From: Parapedobacter indicus | Lineage (GTDB): Bacteria > Bacteroidota > Bacteroidia > Sphingobacteriales > Sphingobacteriaceae | Direction: 5' to 3' | DNA length: 64,000 bases | Assembly (NCBI RefSeq): GCF_900113765.1 | Contig: NZ_FOQO01000004.1 | Coordinates: 248,001-312,000, forward strand | Part shown: one piece after another, positions 8,689-16,573 of the stretch | How positions within the stretch are numbered: position 1 is the first letter of the stretch | Layout: every line of letters begins with the position of its first letter | Position numbers and translations under genes: made by a program | Notes under the pieces: generated by a model | Told to the model about the DNA's origin: nothing | The model's database searches: none | What the model saw: only the letters and a program-made list of their open reading frames with translations

Positions 8689-8717
8689 TTGCCGGAGCTC
8701 TCATGCCCCTAATTTTG
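8689..8717 (+). promoter_or_regulatory. Bacteroidota promoter (TTG-N18-TAATTTTG)
   Basis: TTG at 8689-8691 and TAATTTTG at 8710-8717 match the -33/-7 consensus. The expected transcription start lies about 16 bases before the ATG at 8740. Confidence 0.6.
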
Positions 8718-8739
8718 TTGTACATCAAAATTAAAAGAC

Positions 8740-9309
8740 ATGAGAACGTTGAAACTGCAAATGTTGATCACGCTCGATGGATTTGGCATCGAACCTCCCG
8801 ACGGAGACGGACAAGCCATTGTCTGGGATGATGAAGTGGAGATATTTTGTGTGGAAAACCTCAAAAACGTGGATCGCATTGTGCTGGGCCGCAAAACGGC
8901 GGATGATTTCATCCCCTACTGGATGAAGGTGGCCGAAGACCCGGGGCACAAGGAATACCCGCTTGGACGGCCGCTGACGGATATCCCCAAGACCGTCTTT
9001 TCCACCAGGCCACCGGACAAGAGCTGGAGCAACACGACCGTGGTGGCTGGAGACATCGTAACGGAAATAGAGCAGCTGAAAAATGAGTCTGGAGGGGACA
9101 TGATCGTCTATGGCGGCTATTCGTTTGTCTCCGCCCTGATCCGCAACCGGCTTATCGACACCTACTACCTGCTCGTGCATCCCCTGATGATGGGCAGGGG
9201 GCAACGGATACAGCAAGACCTGCAACGCTACCTGAAGCTTGATCTCCAGCAATGTAGGGCATTCCCCCATGGAGTGGTCTTGCTGCATTATACGCAGCCC
9301 AAGGCATAA
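8740..9309 (+). CDS. RibD C-terminal / dihydrofolate reductase-like protein
   Basis: The 189-residue protein has the fold of the RibD C-terminal domain family: LQMLITLDGFGI at the start, DRIVLGRKTADDFIPYW, then GDMIVYGGYSFVSALIRNRLIDTYYLLVHPLMMGRG, where the GG motif binds NADPH and the final segment is the family hallmark. Such stand-alone proteins are NADPH-dependent reductases of unknown substrate, not true folate or riboflavin enzymes. It has its own promoter. A second family member lies at 16574-17143. Confidence 0.8.
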   Translation: MRTLKLQMLITLDGFGIEPPDGDGQAIVWDDEVEIFCVENLKNVDRIVLGRKTADDFIPYWMKVAEDPGHKEYPLGRPLTDIPKTVFSTRPPDKSWSNTTVVAGDIVTEIEQLKNESGGDMIVYGGYSFVSALIRNRLIDTYYLLVHPLMMGRGQRIQQDLQRYLKLDLQQCRAFPHGVVLLHYTQPKA

Positions 9310-9350
9310 AACCGTACGCCTGGACACCCCATAATACGTACCTTTGGCAC

Positions 9351-9588
9351 TCATGATTGACGCGCCTCCAACTCATCGAAATCAATCGACGGCAACGACT
9401 TGCCGAGACTGGTAATCTCGATGCCAGCCACCGGTGGTTTCAGCTCGAACTCCACTCCTTCCTGCGAGGCGAAGATTTCTTTCGTCTTTCGTATTGTCTG
9501 TCCGGTAGTTGATCTTAAAATCTTTCAGTTCGGCTAGCTCGGAAATAGTTAGTGGTCGCCCAACTTCACGGAGGATCCGGGCTCCCAT
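9351..9588 (-). pseudogene. Second version of the repeat-linked ORF, frameshifted
   Basis: Up to 9483 the minus strand encodes the same TISELAELKDFKINYRTDN segment as 961-1335. The frame then shifts and the sequence continues as EIFASQEGVEFELKPP and on to a stop at 9351, a tail unrelated to the one at 961-1200. The family is not recognised. The break falls exactly at the edge of the repeat. Confidence 0.45.
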
Positions 9589-9796
9589 ACGCCATACAAT
9601 GCTTTCTGATTTTTCTTTACGGCATCCGAGTAAACCCAGGCAATTGAATTTGATAGGATTAGTTCTTTTAGGTGAATACGTGATTAATTGATCTTGGTAT
9701 AAAGCAGGTGGTTCAAGTTGGCTGTGGAATACTCAGTATTGGGTATTTTTTGGGTGGTATGGGTGAGGGTAAATTGTTGGTGGGGTTGGTTGTAAG

Positions 9797-9822
9797 CAAA
9801 AAAGCCACCGCAAGCGGTGGCT
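9797..9822 (-). terminator. Rho-independent terminator of rpn copy 2
   Basis: Same hairpin and T run as at 1541-1564. It now lies behind the small gene at 9966 and the last few codons of the rpn gene (around 9841-9872), so it may end the toxin-antitoxin transcript. Confidence 0.75.
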
Positions 9823-9965
9823 TTGTTCGGTTATAAGGAAAGTTATTTGTCTTTTTTCTGAAGGTTCGGCGGGTAGTGCTCAATCTGCATCGTATATTTC
9901 TACCCCTACGTTAGGTTTAAGAGTGTAGCAGCAATCTACTCTTTTAATTGCATTACTTCTTTCAC

Positions 9966-10160
9966 CTATTGACGGGTTCCTTCTTTAGGTAATGTCTTAA
10001 GCAGGTCTTTGGCGGGCACTTCTTTAATTTCACCATCACGTTTGATTACGAGACTTTCCCCATTGGCAGCCGATTCTTCTACCAACTTCCGCAACGCTTT
10101 CCGCAGTCCGTACAACACTTTATCCGAAAACGATGTTGAAGAAGGTGTATTTATTGGCAT
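9966..10160 (-). CDS. Small VPAKxLLKTLP-type protein behind the ParE-like toxin
   Basis: This 64-residue protein is acidic-basic mixed with no signal or membrane segment. Its core LYGLRKALRKLVEESAANGE and the ending EIKEVPAKDLLKTLP recur in the protein encoded at 14131-14337 and, decayed, at 12041-12167. It starts 4 bases after the stop of the RelE/ParE-like toxin, so the two are translated together. I know no assigned function. The constant position behind toxins suggests an antitoxin or accessory role, which is inference. Confidence 0.7.
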   Translation of the reverse strand: MPINTPSSTSFSDKVLYGLRKALRKLVEESAANGESLVIKRDGEIKEVPAKDLLKTLPKEGTRQ

Positions 10161-10164
10161 AACG

Positions 10165-10458
10165 TTAAATATTAAAAAGCGGCTCCTGGCGGTTATCCCA
10201 AAAACAGATCACCGTTACAATACGGCCATCAACTTTATAAAGGATGGAACAGTTATTATGTACAATGCATTTCCTGATTTGGGTTTCCTCAATAGCTACC
10301 GGATAAAGGAAAGGAGTCCTGCTTAATGTATCCAACGCTTTGGAAACGCGTCCTTCAAACTTCAACACAAAGCGCTCGCCCCAACGTTCCACCAGTTGTG
10401 ATGATAATGAATCGTAGGTGTCTTCCGCCTCGGGAGTAAAGCTGAGCGTATATTGCAT
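10165..10458 (-). CDS. RelE/ParE-family toxin
   Basis: The 97-residue protein opens with YTLSFTPEAEDTYDSL, has WGERFVLKFEGRVSKALDTL in the helical part, and ends with RKCIVHNNCSILYKVDGRIVTVICFWDNRQEP. This strand order and the closing FWDNRQ-type strand are typical of the RelE/ParE superfamily. ParE members block gyrase and RelE members cut mRNA at the ribosome; the sequence alone does not decide. It lies between a DUF2683 protein (39-base gap) and the small VPAK-type protein (4-base gap) on one strand. Confidence 0.85.
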   Translation of the reverse strand: MQYTLSFTPEAEDTYDSLSSQLVERWGERFVLKFEGRVSKALDTLSRTPFLYPVAIEETQIRKCIVHNNCSILYKVDGRIVTVICFWDNRQEPLFNI

Positions 10459-10497
10459 TAGGTTGGTTTAGTTTTGGTTTAAGCTTGCTTGCTGACT

Positions 10498-10707
10498 TTA
10501 TCGTTTCAAAAAATGTTTCTCTTTGAACTCCTCCAGTCCTATGGTCTTGCCTTGGGCGGCTTGCTTCATTCCTCTATCGATGCTAGACTTCACATGATCT
10601 GGCAACGTACTGGACTGCGGTTCGAAAGGAACCTTCAATGCCTTCAAAACTGATTTAACGGTCTTGAGTTGTTCAGCATTTTCCGGATGAATCATAATCG
10701 CTTCCAT
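10498..10707 (-). CDS. DUF2683-like antitoxin
   Basis: The 69-residue protein has the pattern IHPENAEQLKTVKSVLKALKVPFE and a Lys-rich end, common in DUF2683-type proteins that precede RelE/ParE toxins in Bacteroidota. It is first in a three-gene minus-strand run and should neutralise the next gene's toxin. Two in-frame ATGs four codons apart can serve as start. Confidence 0.75.
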   Translation of the reverse strand: MEAIMIHPENAEQLKTVKSVLKALKVPFEPQSSTLPDHVKSSIDRGMKQAAQGKTIGLEEFKEKHFLKR

Positions 10708-10724
10708 ATTCGTTTGCTTTATGA

Positions 10725-10757
10725 CAAAGTTACGAAAATTAAAATCTTATTTTCCAA
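10725..10757 (-). promoter_or_regulatory. Candidate promoter of the DUF2683/ParE operon
   Basis: On the minus strand TAACTTTG (10725-10732) fits the -7 consensus and a TTG lies 22 bases further upstream, somewhat longer spacing than usual. The start codon follows after about 18 bases. Confidence 0.45.
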
Positions 10758-10906
10758 TCGATCTAATTTTCTCCGTACAAAGCCGCTTGACAATTTCTTT
10801 CATCTGGGTAGCTTTGCAATCAATTCCTTTGCTTCTGTCCGCTATATATGCTCGAGACCGCCATTTTGCCCAAAATGAAAGTTTCTTGATTCAAATACGG
10901 TTACGC

Positions 10907-11389
10907 TTAAAAACCAAAGCCATCCGACATGCAGCGGATTAGGGCGATATTGTGGAAGTAACGATCCTGCACGCCGACATCCATACTGAACGCAAGAATG
11001 CCGATGAGATACACTTCCGGAAGTTTGTAACTATTTGTTTCTCTCCCCTTCCGCAGCAGCCGCTGGATGAGCCGCGATACGTAAAACAGGGCCTTGTCCT
11101 TGAAGTGATCCTGCCGGATGCGCTGCATCTCCACGATGAAATATTCGCCGTTGTCGCCCCGGCAATGCAGGTCGAAAATGACACGCTTATCCGTAACATC
11201 GCCCCCATCGTATTCGTTGGGTGCATACGTTAGATCAATGATGTGTTTCTCGCCCTGGAACAGGTCGTTCAGGAATTCCACCAAGATCTCTTTGTTGGGC
11301 TCCTGCCCGAAAAGACGGCGGAAGCCCCAGTCGGTGAGCGGATCAATGAATTTCCCGACCCGGGGTTGTTTGGGTTGTTGGTTTTCCAT
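10907..11389 (-). pseudogene. Rpn-family nuclease, copy 2, C-terminal half lost
   Basis: The first 150 residues differ from copy 1 (1585-2525) at only about six positions and keep the nuclease core D73 and E87-M-Q89. After FHNIAL (about 10930) the homology stops abruptly and ten unrelated codons lead to a stop. The last codons of the original gene survive at about 9841-9872 with the terminator behind them, about 1 kb away. The ATG at 11389 is chosen because copy 1 starts at the same MENQQPKQPR; an upstream ATG at 11416 is less likely. Confidence 0.85.
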
Positions 11390-11565
11390 AATCCAGTTTT
11401 GATTGGTTATCGGCAAAGATAGGAAATCAATCGATTTTAACTAATATTTTAGCTAAACAAAAGGGAATAAGGTAGCCTGTGTAGCTTGGAAATAAGGTAT
11501 GACCAACCGTAAGTCACTATCTTTGCCTTCATACCGAATGTTATCACTGAATCCAGCTAAATGAT

Positions 11566-12024
11566 ATGCCCATTATAGAACTAGAAACAACGATTGCAGC
11601 GCCAATAGCGGTTTGTTTCGACTTGGCTAGAAACATCGACTTCCATCAGGTATCTGCAGGCAAAACGAGAGAACGTGCGGTAGGTGGTGTTACCTCAGGG
11701 CTGATTAGCCTTGGTGAGACTGTTACGTTTGAAGCGACCCATTTTGGCGTACGACAACGGCTCACGTCTATAATTCCGGCGTATGATCGGCCCAATTATT
11801 TCCGCGATGAGATGGTAAAGGGTGCATTTTCATTCATCCGGCACGACCACCGGTTTGAAGAAAAGGAGGGGCTAACGGTGATGAGGGATCGCTTTGAATT
11901 CGGATCGTCTTTGGGGATACTAGGGCGATTGGCAAATTGGTTGGTATTAACGAACTACTTAAAGCGGTTTATAAAAGAACGGAACATGGCTTTAAAACGG
12001 GAAGCAGAAAGCAACCCTGCTTAG
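11566..12024 (+). CDS. SRPBCC-fold protein (polyketide cyclase/START-like)
   Basis: The 152-residue protein follows the SRPBCC order: an opening strand with TIAAPIAVCFDLARNIDFHQ, a middle with GLISLGETVTFEATHFG, and a closing helix with GRLANWLVLTNYLKRFIKERN. The group includes ligand-binding cyclase-like proteins next to SDR proteins. No enzyme residues can be assigned. The TATCTTTG element of the rpn repeat unit lies 40 bases upstream and may drive it. Confidence 0.7.
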   Translation: MPIIELETTIAAPIAVCFDLARNIDFHQVSAGKTRERAVGGVTSGLISLGETVTFEATHFGVRQRLTSIIPAYDRPNYFRDEMVKGAFSFIRHDHRFEEKEGLTVMRDRFEFGSSLGILGRLANWLVLTNYLKRFIKERNMALKREAESNPA

Positions 12025-12040
12025 CTATATCATAATATCT

Positions 12041-12167
12041 GCTGAAATGTTTTAAGCAAGTCCGTCGCGGGCACTTCTTTGATTTTACCATCGCGTTTGA
12101 TGACGAGACTCTCCCTTTTTCCCTTCCGATTCTTCTGCCAATTTACATAAAGCTTTCCTTAGCTCAT
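12041..12167 (-). pseudogene. Decayed third copy of the VPAKxLLKTLP small-protein gene
   Basis: The minus strand encodes ELRKALCKLAEESEGKK, then after a frameshift near 12110 ESLVIKRDGKIKEVPATDLL and KTFQQ. The match to 9966-10160 is clear, but the start is lost, the frame is broken and no toxin gene is beside it. Confidence 0.75.
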
Positions 12168-12222
12168 ATTACTTGTGGTAATCAGGCTTATAATGGGCAT
12201 CGATGTAAATGAAAACAAAAAA

Positions 12223-12252
12223 TTGACATACAAACTTTATATAATACTTTTG
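12223..12252 (+). promoter_or_regulatory. Bacteroidota promoter (TTG-N19-TACTTTTG)
   Basis: TTG (12223-12225) and TACTTTTG (12245-12252) are separated by exactly 19 bases, an ideal match, 34 bases before the ATG at 12287. Confidence 0.75.
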
Positions 12253-12286
12253 CATAGCCACATTAAATCGTAAAAAAATCATTCTG

Positions 12287-12568
12287 ATGCCCGTACTGAT
12301 GAAAAATAACCTGATCTCCGACTGGCTTGAGGAACATGGTGATCCCGCCATTGATAAATTGGTGAAGCATAATTTGGCCATTGCCAATAGGATCGCGGAT
12401 ATACTTTCCCGAAAAAATATAACACCTACTAATCTAGTAAAAACAATGGGCAAACAGCGGTCTGAAATCAGCAAATGGCTGAGCGGAACCCATAGCTTTT
12501 CTACAAAAACGATTACGGATATTGAATGCGCGCTGGGCGAGGATATTATTATGCCGAACTCACCTTAA
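12287..12568 (+). CDS. XRE-family helix-turn-helix protein
   Basis: In this 93-residue protein the segment RIADILSRKNITPTNLVKTMGKQRSEISKWLSG is a Cro/C1-type helix-turn-helix, with the recognition helix at QRSEISKWLSG. The N-terminal 35 residues are an extra helix. Small XRE proteins of this kind are often antitoxins, but no toxin gene lies directly beside it: the next gene is a flavin reductase 11 bases on. A local repressor role is the simplest reading. Confidence 0.8.
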   Translation: MPVLMKNNLISDWLEEHGDPAIDKLVKHNLAIANRIADILSRKNITPTNLVKTMGKQRSEISKWLSGTHSFSTKTITDIECALGEDIIMPNSP

Positions 12569-12579
12569 TAAAAATTTGA

Positions 12580-13476
12580 ATGAGGTTAAAAACTATAGAT
12601 GCGTCATCATTAACACCGACGGAAATGCAAGGCTATTTGCACCATGCCATTGCACCCCGGCCGATATGTTTTGCATCCACGATTAATAAAAACGGCGAGG
12701 TTAATTTAAGTCCGTTTAGTTTTTTTAATGTGTTTAGTATCAATCCACCGATATGTGTTTTTTCGCCGACAAGCAGGGCGCGGGATAACACCGCTAAGCA
12801 TACGCTTGAAAACGTTTTGGAAATACCTGAATGTGTGATTAATATTGTGAACTATGAGATGGTTCAACAGACCTATTTAACGAGTAAAGATTATCCAAGA
12901 GAAGTAAATGAGTTTTCGAAAGCAGGGTTTACTGAATTGGCTTCGGAGACAGTAAAGCCACCCAGGGTAGCGGAATCCACCGTTCAATTGGAATGTGTAG
13001 TGAATGATGTGATATCGTTAGGGAAAAACGGAGGAGCAGGTAATTTGGTTATTGCAGAAGTGAAACGGATTCACATCAATGAAGATATTTTGGATGCTAA
13101 TGGTAAAATAGACCCTCATAAAATGGATCTGGTGGCTCGTTTAGGCGGTGATTGGTATTGTAGGGTAACCAGCGATAATTTATTTAAAATTGCCAAACCA
13201 ATAGATTATGCTGGAATGGGTATCGGCATAGATGCTTTTCCTAAAGAGATTAAAAACTCCAATATATTAACCGGGAATAATTTGGGGTTATTGGGGCTTG
13301 TTAAAAGACTACCATCCGATGAGGAGGTAGAATCCTTTAGCAAAACCGATGAAATGAAAGAACTGCTTGATGGTACCACCGACAGCCACACCCGTACCAT
13401 GCGCCAGCATTTAAAAGCCAAGCATTTGTTAGATAACGGCCGTGTAATGGATGCCTGGAAAGTGTTATTGATGTAA
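12580..13476 (+). CDS. Flavin reductase family (FMN-binding split barrel) protein
   Basis: The 298-residue protein has the flavin reductase domain at 15-200: HHAIAPRPICFASTINKNGEVNLSPFSFFNVFSINPPICVFSP, a pattern that places the FMN site, and later INIVNYEMVQQTYLTSKDYPREVNEF. Family members reduce flavin with NAD(P)H or are flavin-dependent oxidoreductases of unknown substrate. About 90 extra C-terminal residues follow the core, which is usual in this longer subgroup. It starts 11 bases after the XRE gene and probably shares its promoter. Confidence 0.8.
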   Translation: MRLKTIDASSLTPTEMQGYLHHAIAPRPICFASTINKNGEVNLSPFSFFNVFSINPPICVFSPTSRARDNTAKHTLENVLEIPECVINIVNYEMVQQTYLTSKDYPREVNEFSKAGFTELASETVKPPRVAESTVQLECVVNDVISLGKNGGAGNLVIAEVKRIHINEDILDANGKIDPHKMDLVARLGGDWYCRVTSDNLFKIAKPIDYAGMGIGIDAFPKEIKNSNILTGNNLGLLGLVKRLPSDEEVESFSKTDEMKELLDGTTDSHTRTMRQHLKAKHLLDNGRVMDAWKVLLM

Positions 13477-13584
13477 CTTGTAGGGCTACAAGTTAGGATT
13501 AATTTTGAGCGCCAAGTAAATTACGATGCGTTTTTTTGTGATACATAAATAATGAAATATCTTTGTAAGAATAGGAGGTTTGAT

Positions 13585-13754
13585 ATGAAAAACCCGACGG
13601 ATAAAAAATAATGCTATTGACTCGAAAGCAGATCATGTGCGCGATCATGGCAATGATCCCTATTTTTTAAAAAAGCGAATAAATCTAAAGCCTTTCTAGA
13701 AAAACATGGCTTCCCTAAGGGGTTAGTCGATAAAAAGCAATTTCGGGTGTAGGT
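13585..13754 (+). pseudogene. Broken small gene (frameshifted)
   Basis: A strong Shine-Dalgarno-like AGGAGG at 13574 precedes an ATG at 13585. With two frame changes the segments read KNNAIDSKADHVRDHGNDPYF and ANKSKAFLEKHGFPKGLVDK, a coherent protein of about 55 residues. The single frames are all stopped. The family is not known to me. Confidence 0.45.
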
Positions 13755-13786
13755 CGTTATCTTTACGACTTGCCCTTTTGAAAAAT

Positions 13787-14118
13787 GACTACCAAAAATT
13801 AACTGCAAGGTATCATTTCAGGAACTCGTAGTGTTACAAATGGAACTGCTATCCAAGCAATCGCCGATTTCATTGGACAAGGCTAAGCAACGAGTATTAA
13901 CGCTGAAAAAGACAAGGTCGTCAAAAAGCAAGAAGGAACGAGACGAGGTAATAGCAGACAGCGGTTATGGCGCACCGCGAGAAATGATAGCGAATCTCCA
14001 CCCATGGCTTTGAAGAAAAGGAACTGGAAAATGGACGAGTCGCGGAAATCGTTCGGGTGGACTATCCCTTGGCCTCAGAAATGCGATCTAAATTTCTCAA
14101 ATGGTTAGTTGGAGTTTA
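13787..14118 (+). pseudogene. Debris of one or two further small genes
   Basis: From 13787 one frame reads MTTKN-stop-LQGIISGTRSVTNGTAIQAI and on to NAEKDKVVKKQEGTR with two in-frame stops. From about 13960 other frames give GYGAPREMIANLHP and then EEKELENGRVAEIVRVDYP and MRSKFLKWLVGVYE. These look like decayed coding sequence. No family was recognised. Confidence 0.4.
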
Positions 14119-14130
14119 TGAGTAATGTTT

Positions 14131-14337
14131 TTACAGCATCTTATCTTGCTTAGGGAGCGTTTTTAGTAACTCCTTGGCTGGTACATCTTTTATTTCGCCA
14201 TCAATTTTCACAACGAGATTACCGTCTTTAGCTGCTGTCTCTTCGGCAAGCTTGCGCAACGCCTTTTGAACGCCGTAAAGCAATTTCTCCGAAAAAGATG
14301 CCCCAGATGGAAAAGATGTTGGGCTATTTAATGCCAT
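14131..14337 (-). CDS. Small VPAKxLLKTLP-type protein behind the zeta-toxin gene
   Basis: This 68-residue protein shares LYGVQKALRKLAEETAAKDG and the ending EIKDVPAKELLKTLP with the product of 9966-10160. Its start overlaps the end of the zeta-like gene by 14 bases, so translation is coupled. It has no membrane segment. Its place in the position of a toxin partner makes it a candidate antitoxin or accessory protein; this is inference, since no known domain is visible. Confidence 0.7.
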   Translation of the reverse strand: MALNSPTSFPSGASFSEKLLYGVQKALRKLAEETAAKDGNLVVKIDGEIKDVPAKELLKTLPKQDKML

Positions 14338-14902
14338 TGCTTTGTCCTTTTATTATTGACCAAATTTCGTCATTAGCGATTGTTTTTCCAAATTCATCGT
14401 ATTTGGCAATGATTTCTGGCGTCAAATCCATATTATCCAACACAAACCATTTATCACAATGGGGAATATATAAGTGCATCAAATTGTGTAATCCACGATA
14501 ATACCTTCGAATCACTATATTATCTGGAATATGATGCCCTCCGTTTGATACGCGGTTGGCAACCCGCTGTATGGCCTGTTCGGGCGAATCAAGCCAAAAA
14601 TATACGAGTGCTACATGATACCCCCTTTCCTTGGCATCTTTAATAAATGGAACGTAGCTTCTGGTTGCCAAGGTAGTTTCAAATGCAAAGTCGGTCCCTT
14701 CTTCCAACAGTTCATGGATACGGGTGAGCATGATCCGACCTGCCTCAAGAGCCACACTTTCAGGATTGAATGGAGAAAGTCCGACAGCGATATTATCTGC
14801 ATTTACAAACTCTTTGCAATCCCAAATCTCTGGCAATACGGTATAACTGGCTGTGGTTTTTCCAGCACCATTGCAACCGGCTATAATGTAAAGATTCGGC
14901 AT
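14324..14902 (-). CDS. Zeta-toxin family P-loop kinase
   Basis: The 192-residue protein begins with MPNLYIIAGCNGAGKTTASY, whose Walker A (GCNGAGKTT) and following FVNADNIA are typical of zeta-toxin-like ATPases. DFAFETTLATRSY and YFWLDSPEQAIQRVANRVSNGGHHIP follow in the family order. Zeta toxins phosphorylate UDP-N-acetylglucosamine and related sugar nucleotides; in the short Bacteroidota versions the target is not established. No epsilon-type antitoxin lies upstream. The only coupled partner is the small VPAK-type protein downstream. Confidence 0.85.
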   Translation of the reverse strand: MPNLYIIAGCNGAGKTTASYTVLPEIWDCKEFVNADNIAVGLSPFNPESVALEAGRIMLTRIHELLEEGTDFAFETTLATRSYVPFIKDAKERGYHVALVYFWLDSPEQAIQRVANRVSNGGHHIPDNIVIRRYYRGLHNLMHLYIPHCDKWFVLDNMDLTPEIIAKYDEFGKTIANDEIWSIIKGQSNGIK

Positions 14903-14992
14903 AAAGGTCCCAAGTTACCCTATATAAAGCAACTTTGCAAGTTTGGCAAAACCAAGATTATTATTAGTCGCGCTTGCTAAAAACGACTGTTT

Positions 14993-16357
14993 TCACACCA
15001 CATCCGGAACGATAAAAGGTGACCGGTATTCGCGGGTTAGCAATGCGTCGGCTTCCGGATCGTTGATAAATTTCATGGTTACCGGATCGAAATCCAGAGT
15101 TCGCCCCACGCGATACGCAATATTGCCCAGATGGATGAGCGCACAAGAATAAAACCCTTCCCTAATGTCTCCTTTTGCCAATTTTTGGTCGTTATACCGG
15201 ATTGCATCGATAAAATTTGCATAGTGGTTACCGAAACCTTTTCCACTTTCCCCTGGCTCCCTCTTATCGCCCATAAATGTTTGCCATTGATTGAGGTTTT
15301 TGGTCATGTAGCCTTTTGATCCAAAAAACAAGTTGCCCACCTCATTATCCGAACTCACCATATACGTGTTGTCATTCGGGTTTTCCCCGCCGATGCCTTC
15401 GGAATTTGAAAGCCAATGGCGAACTTCAAATTGCAAGAGCTTTTTCGCGTCGCCCCCACCCTGGGCGTTTGGGAATTCAAAGACAGTGAGTTGCGTATTG
15501 GGGGTTTGCTGATCATCGTCAAACATGAAATGGCCGCCAATTGAGCTGATCCTAGTAGGCAACGTAACATTAAGCCCCCACCGGGCAATATCGATCTCAT
15601 GAACCCCCTGGTTGCCGATATCGCCATTTCCGTAATCCCAATTCCAATGCCAGTTATAATGGAAGCGGTTTTTCGAAAATGGGCGCTCGGGCGCCGGGCC
15701 CAACCACAGGTCATAATCTACACCTGGAGGGATCGGTTCGTCTGGCGTGCGCCCGATGGTATGGCGTCGTTTATAGCAAATGCCTTTGGCCATATACACT
15801 TCGCCCAGTTTCCCGCCATGCAAAAAATCAGCCATGCTTTCCGCACAAGGGTTGCTCCGTTGCTCGGCCCCATCCTGTACAATGACCGGGTACTTTTCTG
15901 CGGCTTCCACTAACTTACGGCCTTCGTAAATGTTATGACAACATGGTTTTTCGACAGAAACATGTTTGCCCGCTTGTATCGCCCATATCGCGGCCAACGC
16001 ATGCCAATGATTCGGTGTCACAATGGAAACCGCATCCACGTCCTTATTTTCATACAAGATGCGCAAATCGGTATATGTCTTTGGCTTTTCCAGTCCCTTG
16101 TCCACAAAGTGTTTTTTTATTCGGGGTTCAAAAAAATTCCGATCGATGTCGCATAGCGCGGTCACCCGCGCGTTTTTGAGCTTTGAATAACCTTCGATGT
16201 GGTTTTGGCCCATTCCGCGTATGCCAATGACAGCCACGTTGACACGTTCGTTGGACCCAAGAATTGAGGCGTAGGATTTGGCACTCATGCCAGTCGTTGT
16301 CAATGCCGCACCGGTGGCGCCAATCATACCTTTGCGAATAAATTCCCTTCTTTCCAT
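14993..16357 (-). CDS. Secreted Gfo/Idh/MocA-family oxidoreductase (TAT signal)
   Basis: The N-terminus MERREFIRKGMIGATGAAL is a twin-arginine-type signal followed by a hydrophobic stretch, so export in folded form is likely. NAD(P)-binding follows at 39-60 (VNVAVIGIRGMGQNHIEG), then CDIDRNFF and the catalytic EKP motif in HVSVEKPCCHNIYEGRKLVE. The C-terminal half, with HYNWHWNWDYGNGDIGNQGVHEID, matches the exported glycoside-linked subgroup common in Bacteroidota and Planctomycetes. These enzymes oxidise or reduce sugars; the substrate is not known. It stands alone, with 216 bases upstream to the next gene. Confidence 0.85.
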   Translation of the reverse strand: MERREFIRKGMIGATGAALTTTGMSAKSYASILGSNERVNVAVIGIRGMGQNHIEGYSKLKNARVTALCDIDRNFFEPRIKKHFVDKGLEKPKTYTDLRILYENKDVDAVSIVTPNHWHALAAIWAIQAGKHVSVEKPCCHNIYEGRKLVEAAEKYPVIVQDGAEQRSNPCAESMADFLHGGKLGEVYMAKGICYKRRHTIGRTPDEPIPPGVDYDLWLGPAPERPFSKNRFHYNWHWNWDYGNGDIGNQGVHEIDIARWGLNVTLPTRISSIGGHFMFDDDQQTPNTQLTVFEFPNAQGGGDAKKLLQFEVRHWLSNSEGIGGENPNDNTYMVSSDNEVGNLFFGSKGYMTKNLNQWQTFMGDKREPGESGKGFGNHYANFIDAIRYNDQKLAKGDIREGFYSCALIHLGNIAYRVGRTLDFDPVTMKFINDPEADALLTREYRSPFIVPDVV

Positions 16358-16573
16358 AGATGTAATCAGGTTTGATGAAATGAGTTAGTTGCACTTCGCT
16401 TAAACCGTAAAGTTACACCTTTGATCAAATTTTACGTTAATCGCGTTGATTTTTTTCTCCGACCTAGCAATCATAGCATCGAGGCTATACATTGGCCCAA
16501 GCGTCAATACCGCCTACATTTACTGGAAACTGATGTTTCTTTTACTGAATCGGTCTGTTGGTAATTGGGTTCG

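Larger units (their letters stand above)
9480..11529. repeat. Rpn unit, copy 2, with its middle replaced
   Basis: The left part (9480-9872) matches 1221-1612 and the right part (about 10931-11529) matches about 2070-2669. Between them the roughly 460 bases present in copy 1 are missing and about 1,060 other bases stand in their place, carrying three small genes of a toxin-antitoxin type. Confidence 0.8.

Noticed and set aside
1471..9749. Palindrome-like motif TACTCAGTATTGGGTA at 1471, 9730 and a variant at 6794
   Set aside because: It is an imperfect hairpin followed by T in two copies, but those copies are simply part of the rpn repeat; the third is weak. Terminator or regulator site cannot be decided.
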